From: Gloeopeniophorella convolvens
Lineage: Eukaryota; Basidiomycota; Agaricomycetes; Russulales
Direction: 5' to 3'
Assembly: GCA_022496205.1 (NCBI GenBank)
Contig: WTXD01000040.1
Coordinates: 124,001 to 188,000 of the forward strand
DNA length: 64,000 nt
The notes under the pieces were generated by a model, which saw only the letters and a program-made list of their open reading frames with translations, made no database searches and was not told the DNA's origin. Positions 45,222 through 56,179 of this stretch are shown here, piece after piece (the stretch's first letter is position 1; each line of letters opens with the position of its first letter). The position numbers and the translations under genes are program-made.

Positions 45222-45290
45222 GCCAGGATGTAGCGCACATGATTGTATTACCTGCCTACCTACTACATTGTATACCCAACACATATGAAT
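45222..45290. repeat. Direct repeat, left copy
   Basis: A 69 bp segment begins GCCAGGATGTAGCGCACATG and ends ACCCAACACATATGAAT. It recurs at 46344-46404 with one 8 bp gap and very few mismatches. Both copies lie 160-190 bp after a plus-strand stop codon. Confidence 0.9.
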
Positions 45291-45678
45291 ATCGCATCCG
45301 TAAGGACCAATATATACTTCCAAGTTCCCACACGAGCCTTGCTGCAGCCTCGTTTCAACTCAAATGTCTCTTTAAGGTCTCCTGGGAGGAATAGGGTTTG
45401 AATTAAGCTGATATGCTGTAAATCCCGCCTGCCCTTACGGGATCGGCAGTCTCCACAATCCCGTTATCAGAATTCCGCGACTTGCCAAACCGCACCAGAC
45501 TGCACCGCGGACTCTGAGCACCGAATCGAGCCTCGAAGCACACCTAGCTATCTCATACTTACATGGTGCATGATAAGTGGACCCCTCAGCGCCCAGTGCC
45601 CAGCGCTCAGCTGTCTGTCTTTTTCTCTCTTCGTTGACTACTTCCTCCTCTCCGACTGTCCTTCTACCAGCCTCGCCA

Positions 45679-46157
45679 ATGTCCGGTGAGCCCCAAATTT
45701 CGCGCGTCCGAGAGCCAACCCACTAATGCCCTCCCACGAAGTTCTGATCGGTTCCGCCATCGGCCTCACCTGCGGTGTCGTCCTCACACCCGTCGTCGCC
45801 CCAGCTATTCTTGGTGCTATCGGCTTTGGCGCAGCCGGCCCCGTTGCAGGTCCGTCTATACCTCCTATACGCGCCTCACACCTTGTGCGAGCACGCCACG
45901 CAGGGTCCATTGCTGCCGTTATGCAGGCCGGCCTTGGAAACGTTGCTGGCGGCAGCGTCTTTGCACTTGCACAAAGTGCCGCAATGGGCGGCGGTGTGCC
46001 CGCCGCCATCACAGCCTTTGGGGCTGGCATGAGCGCCGTTGGGGGAGCTGCAGTGGCTGCGGTGGCTGCTGCAATAGGGGGCGACAAAGCAGGGGGCGAT
46101 AGTGGCCTAGTGCTCGAGGGTCACGAGCCTCAGGGCAAGCATGTATCAGAGCCATAG
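45679..46157 (+). CDS. Interferon-inducible 6/27-like (ISG12/IFI27 family) small membrane protein
   Basis: Three exons are proposed: ATGTCCG (45679-45685), then VLIGSAIGLTCGVVLTPVVA to GPVAG, then GSIAAVMQAGLGNVAGGSVF to the stop at 46157. The protein is almost wholly hydrophobic and Gly/Ala-rich, with the family pattern GF-GAAGPVAGSIAA-M-Q and GNVAGGS-FA-AQSA-MGG. Three or four helices are predicted, plus a hydrophilic tail (GLVLEGHEPQGKHVSEP). The animal relatives are mitochondrial or ER membrane proteins tied to apoptosis and interferon response. Fungi lack interferon, so the role here is unknown. The alternative start at 45726 would replace the first exon with MPSHEV. The gene sits between two copies of a 61-69 bp direct repeat. 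Confidence 0.83.
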
Positions 46158-46779
46158 TCACACGGAGTAGCTGATACTGCTCATCCCTCCTCGGTTGTGA
46201 TAGCCAAAGTAGCCCCTGTAGAGTTGTAATCCATTATAAATACATCACAGGTAGCCGGATGATCGATAAATTGCCATACCTTGTATGTGGTGTAGACCCT
46301 GGTGTCTGAGACACCTGGCTAAAGTGCTGTGTGAGCGTCACTAGCCAGGATGTAGCGCACATGATTGTATTACCCACTACACTGTATACCCAACACATAT
46401 GAATGTAGCACCCGTGTATATATGGCAATCATACATAAGCGTTATGGAGCAGAGAGGCAAAAATCAGCGCAGGAGAGCGAACCAGACCACCTTTCTTTCA
46501 TTGCTGAGTCCGTCTGTGCCCGGAGACCCGGCATGCGAGGAACACAACAAAACGCTACAAGAATAAGAGAAAAAAAAAAGATGTAGGAAAGAGAGACAAC
46601 GCACACCCGCCCGACAAATCAAGTGAGTAACATAAAGAGGAAACGAGAGAATAGATGGGGCGTGGCCACAACAGGAGCACTCGTACCGTACCGTACATGC
46701 CGCCAGAATGATATCGTACACCGTGAATGACACCGTACACAAATCCCGTAGTAAATACACCGTGTCGCTGCACGCGGGC
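46158..46779. other. Convergent intergenic region
   Basis: This contains the 3' flanks of the IFI6/27-like gene (plus) and the MGRN1-like gene (minus), and the second copy of the direct repeat. No gene was recognised. Confidence 0.5.
46344..46404. repeat. Direct repeat, right copy
   Basis: This is a 61 bp near-identical copy of 45222-45290, lacking 8 bp in the middle. Together the two copies frame the IFI6/27-like gene in the same orientation, which fits a segmental duplication or two insertions of one short element. Confidence 0.9.
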
Positions 46780-49046
46780 TCACACCCACGCGGGCTCTAC
46801 CGCGTGGCGCGAGAACCCGCGCAGGAACGCGGGGCGCAGCGAGCGCGGCGGCGGCGCGGGCTCCCCCGCCTGCGCCTGCGCCTCCTCCGCCTGTGCCTCA
46901 GCCACGGACTCCGGCGTGAGCACAGGTTCGGCGCCCGCGGACGTAGGGGACGCGAGCGGGTGGTCTATCGTCGACGTCGACACGCGCTTGCCCCCCTTGC
47001 CGTCCTCCGCCGTGGGCGGCGTCGTCGTAATCCGCAGCAGCGACGTGTAAGCTGGGCGCAGGGGTTCTCGGTCAGCCTCGGCGTCCGTGCACGGACGGAG
47101 GGGGAAAGGAGAAGGGCTCACGCTGGCGGCAGACAGGGCAGTGCCATCCCTTAGCGCGGCGCTTGCGCCGCTGGTTCACGGGCACCGGCGCGATGGGGAG
47201 CAGGGATGGTGTCGGCGGCGCGTGCTGCGCGGGCGTCGCCGCCGGGGTCTCGTCTTCCTCCGCCGTAGGCGGGGCGGGCGCCTCCGGCGACTCGGCGGTG
47301 GGCGAGTCTGCGATGTCTGCCTCACCCTCCGGGGCTGCAGGCGTAGCCTCGTCGGCGGCGCCGAGCGCCGGGCTGGCCGCTACGTCGGGCGGCGCGGGCG
47401 CCTCTTCGGGGGCGGAGGGCGCCTCGGCGGACTGGGGCTCCGCCGCCGCTGCAGCACCCGGCGCGGGCGCGGACTCGTCAGCATGCTGGATAGCGCCGCC
47501 CGCGCCGAACTCGACCATGTTGATCGCGCACTCTTTGCATGCGACGAGGTGGCGGCAAGGTAGGAGCACGACCTCGCGCGGCGAGCTGAGGCATACGAGG
47601 CACTCGGACGACGGCTCTTCCTCGGTCGGCGCGGGCACGGTCGGTGGGTACGTGTGCACCGCAGGCGCAGTGGGGGTCGGCGCGGCGGGCTGCGCCGAGG
47701 CAGAGGAGAGCCCGTATATCTCGTGCAGGTGGAATGTATGCGGGCCAATCTGCGCCCCGACCGCATTAGCACGTCTCTGGGCGGGAGGGGAGCGCAATTA
47801 CCGTGGCTTCGCGCTTGACAACCTTGACTACCCAGGGCCGGTTGTCCTCACCTTCGGCGACGGCCGGACCGAAGCGGACGACGTGCAGGTAGGTCGATTG
47901 CTGATTCACCGACTGCAGTGCCTTCCCGGACTCATCGAGCGCAACCAGGCGGATGACAACGCGCACGCCCTCGTCGCCCTGGGCGTCCTTCTCCTTCTCC
48001 TTGTCGCTTTCTGGCGCCGCCGATGCGTCGTTGTCCACCACGGCGAGCGCGGGGCCCGAAACGGAGCGGTTCTGGTCCCGCCGGCGGAAGTGCAGCGCAG
48101 TGAAGCGGCGTTTGCGCGCGTTCTCCTGCTGTTCGTGTGGAGGCGCAGAGACAACCGTGATGGGCTGTGAATGCAGCTCAGGTAGCTCAGGGGTCGCCAG
48201 TCCTTTGTCGACTTTTGGCGAAGATTGATCCACCACCTCGATGGACGGCCCACCGTTCTCGGTGTGCTCGAAACGGCCGAGCTCGATGGTTGCGCCGTCC
48301 TCGAGCTTCAGAAGCCGGCCAAACCCACCCTCACCGACAGACTCGTAGATCATGATCCGTGATGCGGAAGGGTCGGCCTTCTCGGAAGTGCGCTGCTCCC
48401 CGGGGGTGACGATAGCTTGGACGGTGATGCCACACTTCGGTGCATCGCAATCGTACTCGAACTCGAGGGCGTGATGGTGGTGGGATTCCGCGTGGGCTGG
48501 ATCGTCGGACGGATGGATTTCCAGCGGGGAAAGCCGGAGGGTGGGCCGCTTCAGATTAACGAGAGCCTGTAACGTAGTCGTTGGTTGGATAGACTACTAG
48601 GAGGTCAGTTTTGCGGACATTGGAGCATGGAAGCACACACCTCTTTGCTGATTTCTACCCAGCGTTTGACGATATCCGGTGTGAGGGTATCCGACGGGTT
48701 TCCCTTCCTGACCTCCTCTGATTGCGCCCAAGCTGGTCCATCGCTCACAATACCGATGTTTGGCCCAAAAAGTGTGTCCTGCTTCTTTTCCTTGCGAGCC
48801 TCTGCCATGTTGATTACAGCATCGCCAGGTGCAGGAAAATTGGTTGTTCCGCCGGCGGCCATAGCAGTCGCTTGGCGAGAAGCATTGGTCTCGGTCCGGG
48901 CGAGGTAAGGGGTCGCATGGAGCCTCCTAGTGCGATTCCACGCTGCGTACTGCTGGGAGTCTGCGGCAAGATAGTAAGACCTAATCATGTCGGGCCTGCA
49001 GAGGAGGGGTTAGAGGGGACTCACACCAGTTGGAGATGGAGGACAT
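46780..49046 (-). CDS. MGRN1/RNF157-like RING E3 ubiquitin ligase with split RING
   Basis: It starts MSSISNW|PDMIRSYYLAADSQQ (49046) across a clean intron. The middle is the MGRN1-type beta domain: NLKRPTLRLSPLEIH, LEFEYDCDAPKCGITVQAIV, GVRVVIRLVALDESGKALQS, STYLHVVRFGPA. The part starting GPHTFHLHEIYGL leads to the RING: SSECLVCLSSPREVVLLPCR, HLVACKECAINMVEFG and, after an insertion of about 130 residues, GWHCPVCRQ. All RING ligands (CxxC, C-x-H, CxxC, CxxC) are present. The insertion is Ala/Pro/Glu-rich and ends in a basic patch (NQRRKRRAKGW). The last exon ends FSRHAVEPAWV at 46780. By family knowledge it ubiquitinates membrane or endosomal cargo; targets here are unknown. Confidence 0.87.
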
Positions 49047-49691
49047 GATGGGTGCGGGGAAAGGAGGGAGAGGGAGCGGACGACTCACGACTAGGCCAGC
49101 AGGGTGACTATTCTGAGTGGTGCCGCGGGCGGGTTTGGTCAGCGTTTCGGCACGCCGCCCTCCGAGTCCGAGTCTGCCGGATGTCCGAATAAATTCACAG
49201 AGGTGCTGCGCAGCGCTTGATGGCGAGATGTGGGGATTGCGCGCAGCGAGAGCGATCGGTGACTAACGAACGCAGTGCAGGAGGGCCGAGGAGGGCGAGC
49301 GGCGAGTGGGAGATTTGAGATTAACGCACTCCCGGTTTTTCTGCGAATGGGCACCACTCGTGCGATCTGTTCACGCGCTGTTACTGCTCCCGGCCGTCGC
49401 TGCTTCGCTCCTCCTGGGAACGCCGCCTGAGATTCACTGAAAACTCGCTCTTGCCAATTTAGGCGAGCTACACCACGTCGACCCAGCCGTGGGTGCGTCC
49501 GTCTCTTAATGGGACCGCGCACAGCATGTGCTCCTCATACATCTCCATCTGCACTCACGCACACGCGTGCTACAGGAACGGATCCCCGGTGACGCTATCA
49601 ATAGCATGACCATGGCATAAGCATTGCAGGTTCATATCATGCATGGGGCGGAGGAATGCGAGAATAGTAAAACAGAATAGCATCAATGACC
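49047..49691. other. Intergenic
   Basis: This lies between the MGRN1-like start and the RPL28 stop, both on the minus strand. An open frame at 49139-49522 (minus) has no motif support. No RNA gene was seen. Confidence 0.45.
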
Positions 49692-50297
49692 TCAGGCAAC
49701 CAACTTCACAACACCACCCGCTGCCTTGATTTTGGCCCTGCAAATTTCAGTCAGCACTCTCCCACGTCGTGTGAACTGCGGGAGCAACGCACTCTGCCTT
49801 TTCAGAGACAAACCGTGCCTTCACGATGATAGGCAGGTTGGGGAGCCTAACGGACCTTAGTTTCACGTGCACGGCCAAATCACCAAATCCACTCACTGGC
49901 CGTTGCCCAAAACCTTGCTGTACCCATGTTGGAGTACGTCCACTACAGGAACAATCTCCGAGCTCTCCGTAAGGCCCTGCTTGTGCTCCGCGGGAACAAG
50001 TGTCCATAGCTTGTCCACGTTGATGGTCGGGTTCCACAGCGTATTGCACATCAAGTGGAAGCGGCGCATACCGACCTTACCAAAGTAACCAGGATGGTAC
50101 TTATCGAAGTTGATGCTGGGCGCACGCGCGCGATTTAGTCTGGCACATGCGGCAGAGACGGATCAGACGTACCGGTGGTGGTGCTGACCACCAGCGAGAC
50201 CACGACCACCAGGGTGCTTTCGGTGCTTTCCTACACGTCCGTGACCTGCAGAGACATGACCGCGGTGCTTGCGAGTCTTCGAGAGGTGGGTCGGCAT
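49692..50297 (-). CDS. RPL28: 60S ribosomal protein L28 (uL15, L27a)
   Basis: The sequence follows the universal uL15 pattern: [40 protein letters not shown], then after an intron [58 protein letters not shown], and after another intron [18 protein letters not shown]. The last intron joins [14 protein letters not shown] with the stop at 49692-49694. All three introns use GT..AG and keep frame, with the donor GTGCGT before the last exon. The length of about 148 residues is normal. It forms part of the large ribosomal subunit near the peptidyl-transferase region. The sequence at 49747-50049 looks longer only because an intron is open. Confidence 0.95.
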
Positions 50298-50964
50298 TTT
50301 CTACACAATACAATGTTAGCACCTGAGTGTCACCCAAACGCAAGGCCGTCCATCCACCGCGCGAATCACCGCGTATCGTAGTCGGACAAGTTCGGGCGCG
50401 CATAATCGCGCCCGTACATCCTCCTTGCGATGTTCTGGTGATACTGGGGGCGGGAAGCGGCGTGCACTAACCTGGAGGGGGTGTCTTGACGATGTCGGAT
50501 GGGCCTCCAATGATTTTGCTTTCGGGAGAGCGAGGCCGGTTCAAGCGGAGCTTCAATGCTTCGGGGCCACTTCCGCCCTCTTCCGCCTGGACTCGCGCCT
50601 CTTCCTCGCGACGTTTGCTAACTCGTGAGTACAGTTTTTTTCTCTTCCCTTTTCATTTCCATGATGTGGCCCAAGGGCCTCAAATTTATTGTCGATGATA
50701 CATAATGATCTCAAGTCTTGTGCTGACCTGTTCGCTCTTGCCCAACGCCATGCATTGTTATCTCTTGCTAACTCGCGTTCGGTTACAGGGTCTCGGAGAC
50801 CGATTTTTGTTCTTTGGAAATCACGCATCTTGTCAGTGAAGGAGGTGAGCGCAGTCAATCCTATATTCGAGATGATTATACCATATACCAAATCTGTCAA
50901 TCCGCTGAACGCTCTGCGTACTGGTGACAAAGTATAAACTCAGTTCTGCTTATGATCCCCCACC

Positions 50965-51000
<36 letters not shown>

Positions 51001-51045
51001 AGATGATACCGTTATCTGACCCTCATTTCCTCCAGCTATCATATC
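50298..51045. promoter_or_regulatory. Divergent intergenic region of RPL28 and RPB11
   Basis: About 750 bp between the RPL28 start (minus) and the RPB11 start (plus) should hold both promoters. Open frames at 50553-50930 (minus) and 50689-50937 (plus) overlap each other and have no motif, so neither is taken as a gene. A TC repeat lies near the RPB11 end. Confidence 0.45.
50966..50998. repeat. TC/CT dinucleotide repeat
   Basis: A pyrimidine tract of mostly TC units lies about 50 bp upstream of the RPB11 start codon. CT-rich tracts next to start sites are common in fungal promoters. Confidence 0.9.
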
Positions 51046-51577
51046 ATGAACGCACCTCCCAGATTCGAGTTGTATGTCCTCGATGAAGGCGAGAAGCCGT
51101 GCGTGCCTCAAGTGTCGCAGCTCAAGGCCACTTGACCGAGGGCTTGCGTAACACAGTGTCGAGGTAACGGAGGATACGAAGATCCCTAATGCTGCCACGA
51201 TAAAGATCGTCAAACAGGATCACACCCTGGGTAACATGCTTCGCGCGTATGCAAATTCACCTTTCACATTGTCCCCTTGCTGACAACCATCCCACAGCCA
51301 GCTCCTCGCTATGCCTCAGGTCCTCTTCGCCGGCTACAAGGTCCCCCACCCGTTGCACCCTTACTTCTTGGTGAAAGTCCAGACAGATGGCACAATTACC
51401 CCCACCGCCGCTCTCGAGCAGGCTTGTACGAAGCTTATCGGCACGCTATCTTCGCTCGAGGCGAAGTTCAAGCGCGAGTTCTCGTTCAAGGACGTTGAGG
51501 GCGCGTCCGCGGAAGATCCATATGGCACGAGTACCGGGCCAGCCTGGGCCTCCGGGCGTGATTACATGGACTTCTAA
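51046..51577 (+). CDS. RPB11: RNA polymerase II subunit RPB11
   Basis: Three exons splice in frame: MNAPPRFELYVLDEGEKP, then VEVTEDTKIPNAATIKIVKQ and DHTLGNMLRA, then QLLAMPQVLFAGYKVPHPLH to GRDYMDF at 51577. The conserved DHTLGN and LFAGYKVPHPL motifs identify the subunit that pairs with RPB3, like the alpha dimer of bacterial polymerase. The C-terminus is about 20 residues longer than in yeast (GASAEDPYGTSTGPAWASG). Introns lie at about 51099-51153 and 51248-51298. No defects were seen. Confidence 0.95.
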
Positions 51578-53383
51578 GGTTTGCTGCCGTGAGCTTGGCT
51601 GTCTTTAGCTATCTGTATTTACCACGAGATTAGATCTGTATTCTAGTGCTTTTCACCCGAACAGTATGCGTGAGAGCCCTCAAGGCAGTGACGAGAAATG
51701 ACTTTGTGGCGTCCCACCCACTCCATGACGACCACTATCTTCGAGCAATGGGCCATTATCTCTGGTTCTAGAACCTTCATCACCAAGGAGCATCACTGGC
51801 CGTCCACTCACGAAGGGGGTCAGTGACGTCAGCCCTCCGCGGACAAAGTCGAGTCGCCTGCAGGAATGCACATGGATGGTAACCGCCCCAGTCACCCACG
51901 TTCAACAATTAGGTATATTGTTTCCAATACAACGCCTGAGGTCTTATCTCACCAACGGCCGTAACAAACTGGCCGCGAATGGCATCAACCACCACCTTTC
52001 CAAACATCCCCTCAATCTCGTGACCCGAGAAGAAAATTCATCGTACCGTGCCTACCGTAGCGCACTGCGGCATGCAACCATGGCGGGAAGCTACCGTTGG
52101 GCGCAGTCCGGCACCTGTATGTTGCGGCTGGCTGCAACGAGGCGACCTCCACCCTACAGCTTCCCTTATGAGGGATCACTTTTCGGCGCTAAACCCGCAA
52201 ATTCTCTCCGCTCGCGCCGCTGAGCCTGGGGGGCCGTCGCCACCCTCGGGCACTTGTATGCAACCGCAGCGGCTTACTCGACCGAGGTATCCGCCCTACA
52301 TTGCCGGTTACGGGTACTGGCCGGGTGTGGGTGGCCAGGTAACCGCCGCGACGCACTCCGCCACGCCAACGCCGCGGTATATCCTGCTGCCGCCATGCTC
52401 TGCCTGCAGTACCCATCACATTGTCGGGGCCGTAAAACGTACCGAGCAACAAGGAGAATTGACACGGTGTTGCCAGGGGGGCGTTCACGGCCAAGAAGCT
52501 AAGCTGATCGCAGCTGCAGATACATGGATCACGGCACCAGTACGTTGTGAACTACGATGTTGACTGGTATGAACGGCCGCACTTTGGAGACCGGGTCTCA
52601 GAGTTTCACTCCCGCAGAAATATTGTACTTGGACGAATCGTAAGTGCAGTCAGAAACCTGGGAGCTTGATCATCGATGATCAGGATCACTAAGACGGATA
52701 GCCATCAAGTCGATAACAGAGAAAATCGTTCCAGTAGGCTTGGTTTAGATCAACTCGCCGACGACCGCATCCTGGGATGTTTAAGTTGATCAAACGCACT
52801 CTGTATCAGTATATATGTTCGATGTCGTTTCAGCGGCAACGAACGGCCACGGATGGTGTTCATCGCGGACAACTGTAGACACCGGTTGCTGTGCTCTAAT
52901 CTCCAGGGTCTGTAAAGAGCAGGCACGACTCGTCATGTTAATTATACTCCATACATACGTTCAGCTGCGCATGACGTGGACCCACTTATACGCGCCCGCG
53001 GCGCACGCCGTCTGATAAATACACCTGGGCGAAGTGGATCATCAGATCCGAGTAAGCCGTCTGCAGCCCAACCAAATTTCCGACTCAACAGGGAACAGTG
53101 GCCCTCTTCTGAAAAAATGTACTTGTATTATGCACCACGCGGCCACGCGCTGTCCCACGCAGACGTAGCAGCGTGGATGGAGATAATGCGCTTACAAAGG
53201 TGAAGTGATAGGACAACGCCGAGCAATTGAATGGCTCCTGCATATGCGCATGATCCCAACGGCTGCGCGGAACAGCGCTGTTGGGCTCCCGCGTGCCACC
53301 GACGCACAGCCACACACGCACGCCTCGCGCGCGCGCTGGCCGCCGCGGTCCCTCGCCGCACCAGCGCGGCGACGGCCGCTCGC
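51578..53383. other. Gene-poor stretch
   Basis: About 1.8 kb separates RPB11 and MTG1 (convergent). Open frames at 51876-52223 and 52048-52563 (plus) have no motif or splice support. Open frames at about 53085-53380 are the downstream flank of MTG1. I see nothing supportable here. Confidence 0.4.
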
Positions 53384-55266
53384 TCAGCCCGCGCGCTTGG
53401 CCGCAAGCCGTGCGCGCTGGCGCAGCATGCGCTTCGCCTGCATTTCCTCGCGCTCGCGCTTGCGCTCCTGCGTCACGCTGACGCCACCACCCACGGCCGC
53501 CTCGCGCGTCTCCTCCGCCACAAAGCGGTCGATGCACGCCTCCATGTGCGCCTGCACCGCCGCATCGCTCGTCGCCCCGCCGGCGGGCCACTCGAAGTCG
53601 AGGCCCCATCCGCGCGCGCGCGAGCTCACGGTCCCGCCGTCCTCGCGCCACCAGCGCACGAACCAGTTCGCGGCGCGCGGCAGATCTGGCACGCCGCCGC
53701 GCTGGAGCATGCCCAGCCGCTGCGCGAGCGCCCCGAGGAATTCGTATGTGTCTTCCATCGGGGGCGTGCCGGGTGGGAGCAGCGCGAGGTATGCGGGGTC
53801 TGGTGGCGCGATCATGGGGTGGTTAGCCACAGAGAGGACGAAATGACGCAAGCGGGGGGCGGTGGCGGCATGAGAACGCACTGGACTCATCGAGCACATT
53901 CAGGCGATGCAGCAGGTAGGCGGCGAGCGCCTCGACGTCATAGAGGCCTTCCTTGATTCCAGCTACGCCGGCGGAGTTAGTTGCTACGCACGATGCGGAA
54001 GTTGGGGGCGCCGCGGTGCCTACCAATCAGTGCTAGCCTGACGCCGCGCTCGGCTCCCCGGTCGCCTCGTCCGAGAAAAGGTAGCATCACGCCGGGCGTA
54101 TCAAACGAGTAGACTAGCGGATCCTGCGATAGCTTAAGCCGTGTCGATAATGCTCGCGTTAGTCCCGGCTGCGCGGAAGTGCGGAGGGCCTTGGGCGTCG
54201 CTGCCAGGCATTGGGCATGGTTAAACACGTGATATACGAGGGGTGGGGCAGAGACGTACGTCCGGGGATACCCACGTTCCTTAGCGCATTCAACAATGTT
54301 GACTTCCCTACATTGGGCATGCCAACAACGAGCACATTAAGCTCAGGTATGTGTGGATGCTCCAAAGCAATTTCTAGTCGGTCCATACATGAAAACAAGG
54401 GCCAAAGAATTTTTAGATTGAAGCGACATACTCACAAGCAGGCCGCTTAGTTCCTTGAGGTCCTTTTGTTTATTCCATGACGCAAACAGGACCCTTTGGT
54501 CAGGGAATTTGGCGGCCATGGCTCTCCGGAATGGCTATGCCGACACGACCGCGGTCAACGGCCTGGGCCTGGGATCGATGAGGGCACACACCTCAAGACC
54601 CCATTCTGGGACGAGGTCACGCTTGCTGAACACAACCACCCGCTCGCACACGCGTGCGCTAGCATGAGGCGAGGTGGCAGCGGCATGCTCGGAGAGGCGC
54701 ACTCGCTCCGTCCGCCATCGGGCCAGGGCACCTAGTGGGCCGGAAACAAGGATCAGCGGTACTGTCCAAAAGCACAAAGCCCCCAGCCGCGTTTAAGGGC
54801 CGGGGGTCAAGGTTTGGTAAATGAAACGATAAGCGCCTCGACCCATGATGCTGACTGGCTTCGCCACGCGTAATAGACGAACCACGCTGGCGGATCGGGT
54901 GTCCAGGCCACCCTTTCTCCGTGGAAGAAGGGGACGAAGGTAGGGTTTTCTGCCATGTGTCGAGCACGCTCGTCCCCTTCCACACAGACAGCAGGTACCC
55001 CAAGCGACGAAGCACAGCTTATGCAGAACACGTGGCTTCCATGGTGCCGCGAACACATCTACGAGGGTGCATACGTGTTCTAGATGGTGCCACTTACCCT
55101 CGAAGTTTCTATTAACGCTGGTCAGAGGGAGACGCGCATCCCGTAGTTCGAGAACCACGTCGGTGCGCGCCAGCAGGCCAGGAAGCATCCTCGAGAATTG
55201 CGTCATGTGCCCAGGGTACCATGACTGGGGCGGGGGGAGTGGTGGAGGCGAGAAACGCGACATCAT
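53384..55266 (-). CDS. MTG1: Mitochondrial GTPase MTG1 (circularly permuted YlqF type)
   Basis: This is a ribosome-assembly GTPase of mitochondria. It starts MMSRFSPPPLPPPQSWYPGH (55266), followed by MTQFSRMLPGLLARTDVVLE and LRDARLPLTSVNRNFEG. The G motifs appear in permuted order: G4-like VVVFSKRDLVPEWG, then the G1 P-loop VVGMPNVGKSTLLNALRNV, then G3 SFDTPGVMLPFLGRG. The C-terminal domain includes AGIKEGLYDVEALAAYLLHR, MLQRGGVPDLPRAANWFVRW and a basic helix ending RARLAAKRAG at 53384. Seven or so short introns splice in phase. The G4 motif reads S-K-R-D in place of N-K-x-D, a mild variation. No downstream defect was seen. Confidence 0.92.
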
Positions 55267-55317
55267 CGTGGCAGATCCGTAAAGCGGAGGGCTGAACGAG
55301 CGGAGGGTCAGTGGACG

Positions 55318-55590
55318 TCAGTTAGGTGTTTGCGATCGTGCCGGCACCGGGCACCCGACTGGCACGCTGGCGGGCGCCGCATCGCCGTAAGGCGCGAGGC
55401 AGGTGCCAGGCAGGCCCGACAGGCCCCGAAGTATGACTTGTTCTGAGAGATATGAGGGCGGTTTGACGTACATGTGCTGCCGAGAGAGGGAGGGCACGGC
55501 GCGGTGCGTCGGGTTGATCAGTTGTTCAAGAAGGTTGAAGGCAACGTCCCACTCGCTTGCCCGTCCGAGCCGGGCTGTTGGCACCGCCAA
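55318..55590 (-). CDS. Possible small unknown gene or terminal exon
   Basis: An open frame with protein-like composition reads TARLGRASEWDVAFNLLEQL, INPTHRAVPSLSRQHMYVK, YLSEQVILRGLSGLPGTCL and ends PVPARSQTPN at 55318. The stretch just upstream (up to about 55640) is also open in part (VPTIGVAEASPYL). No family was recognised and a convincing start or splice model was not found. It begins close to the MTG1 start, so it could also be chance. Confidence 0.3.
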   Translation of the reverse strand: MAVPTARLGRASEWDVAFNLLEQLINPTHRAVPSLSRQHMYVKPPSYLSEQVILRGLSGLPGTCLAPYGDAAPASVPVGCPVPARSQTPN

Positions 55591-56179
55591 ATATGGCGAT
55601 GCTTCAGCGACACCGATCGTGGGAACGGTGAGCGCTTGTCAGTGCCCGACGGGAGTTTGGCCAACGAACGTCAGTCCCGCCACGTCCTATCCTCTGGGCA
55701 CTCAGGCTCACTCATTCTCAGTGCGGAAATGTGTACGAGACATCTGATTGCTGCAAACATATCTATCGATTCTTCATCCAGGTCGCAGACGCGTCGAATA
55801 GGTAATCTACTTTCAATGGGAGAATACAAAAGGGAACAATAAGGTGAGGGTTCGACGGCTTTGAAGGGGCTGGAAGAGGATATTGGCTGCAGGGCGGGGT
55901 GATATGAAATACATGGGTGGTAACTGACTTGTAGAAGATCGCGCAAGGCCAGCATAATGAGGTGATGAAGATGAGGGGATATACACGAGAACAAACCAGA
56001 GCAACCGATGGGAATAGATCCTGAGATAAAGCAAGACTGGAATAATAAAAAAGAACAAAGCCATAAAGTGCGGACAAGAAGGACGGATATGGCAAGATAG
56101 GCAGAGGGTGCTGCGCAGCGCGCTGCGCCGCGCATCTATGCTGGGGACCGGCGAGACCGCGTCAGACTTAAGGTCCTGG
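55591..56179. other. Intergenic
   Basis: No supportable gene was seen. AT-rich parts at 55830-56080 probably include 3' ends of neighbouring transcripts. Confidence 0.4.

Larger units (their letters stand above)
45061..45678. other. Intergenic with repeats
   Basis: This is the 3' flank of the kinase gene and the promoter of the IFI6/27-like gene. It holds the GGACAC array and the first copy of a direct repeat, both listed separately. No coding signal was seen. Confidence 0.5.

Noticed and set aside
50553..50930. Minus-strand open frame upstream of RPB11
   Set aside because: It overlaps another plausible frame and has no recognisable feature; it is better explained as promoter sequence.
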